Shown here piece by piece: positions 13,005 through 13,055 of a stretch of 13,055 bases of DNA. The stretch is from an uncultured Oscillospiraceae bacterium (GTDB lineage: Bacteria > Bacillota > Clostridia > Oscillospirales > Oscillospiraceae). Location of the stretch: assembly GCA_934569425.1 (NCBI GenBank), contig CAKTKM010000028.1, positions 1 to 13,055 of the forward strand. Reading direction: 5' to 3'. The notes beneath the pieces were generated by a model that was not told the DNA's origin, did no database searches, and saw nothing but the letters and a program-made list of their open reading frames with translations. The translations under genes and the position numbers were made by a program. Position 1 is the first letter of the stretch. Each line of letters starts with the position of its first letter.

Positions 13005-13055
13005 ATGCGAATTGCAGACGGAAAAGATTACATATCCGAAGTCAGGGTGCTGCTC
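13005..13055 (+). CDS. Unidentified protein, N-terminal 17 codons only (runs off the window)
   Basis: An ATG at 13005 is preceded by GGAGGAAG (12993-13000) at good spacing, and the frame is open to the window end. The 17 visible residues, MRIADGKDYISEVRVLL, are too few to assign. They do not resemble the start of Dxs, the gene expected after ispA in Bacillus. A start with a short strand followed by an amphipathic helix would suit a GNAT acetyltransferase, but this is only a guess. Confidence 0.6.
   Translation, partial: MRIADGKDYISEVRVLL

Noticed and set aside
12749..13006. An 85-codon minus-strand frame over the ispA 3' end and spacer
   Set aside because: It starts inside the ribosome site and start codon of the plus-strand gene at 13005, has no clear ribosome site of its own, crosses the strong hairpin and ends inside ispA.
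1..13055. CRISPR arrays, tRNA or rRNA genes, insertion sequences, prophage genes
   Set aside because: I saw no regularly spaced direct repeats, cloverleaf-like segments or transposase/integrase-like frames. Only the hairpin at 9303-9460 is element-like.

Overview
The window (about 60% G+C by eye) looks like a chromosomal segment of a high-GC, endospore-forming clostridium. The complete eight-gene spoIIIA operon shows that it is a spore former. The GC content, the compact overlapping genes and the gene order suggest the Oscillospiraceae side of Clostridia; that placement is inference. No phage, transposase, CRISPR or rRNA/tRNA gene is visible.

Layout. (1) 12-619, minus strand: a MocA/MobA-like nucleotidyltransferase with its own near-consensus promoter and a strong terminator. 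(2) 751-4601, plus strand: xdhA-xdhB-xdhC, a three-subunit molybdenum hydroxylase (molybdopterin, FAD and 2x[2Fe-2S] subunits in the E. coli xdhABC order), with an extended -10 promoter and a perfect 11-bp terminator hairpin. The divergent nucleotidyltransferase probably matures the molybdenum cofactor for this enzyme. (3) 4612-9301, plus strand: spoIIIAA to spoIIIAH, preceded by a good match to a sigma-E promoter. (4) 9302-9565: an intergenic region holding a 158-nt imperfect hairpin and then a promoter. (5) 9566-12800, plus strand: an Asp23/YqhY-family gene, nusB, xseA, xseB and ispA, with a terminator hairpin between nusB and xseA. (6) 12801-13055: a GC-rich hairpin and the first 17 codons of another gene.

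How the genes work together. SpoIIIAA-AH build the mother-cell half of the secretion-like channel between mother cell and forespore. The nusB-xseA-xseB-ispA block downstream is the housekeeping neighbourhood known from Bacillus subtilis (spoIIIA-accBC-yqhY-nusB-folD-xseAB-ispA-dxs). Here accB, accC and folD are absent, and dxs does not directly follow ispA. The molybdenum hydroxylase module is catabolic or redox metabolism placed beside this core block.

Most of the window is recognisable. The least explained parts are the long hairpin at 9303-9460, whose six wobble pairs all favour a plus-strand RNA, and the 12.8-13.0 kb spacer. I did not find an obvious new multi-gene system.
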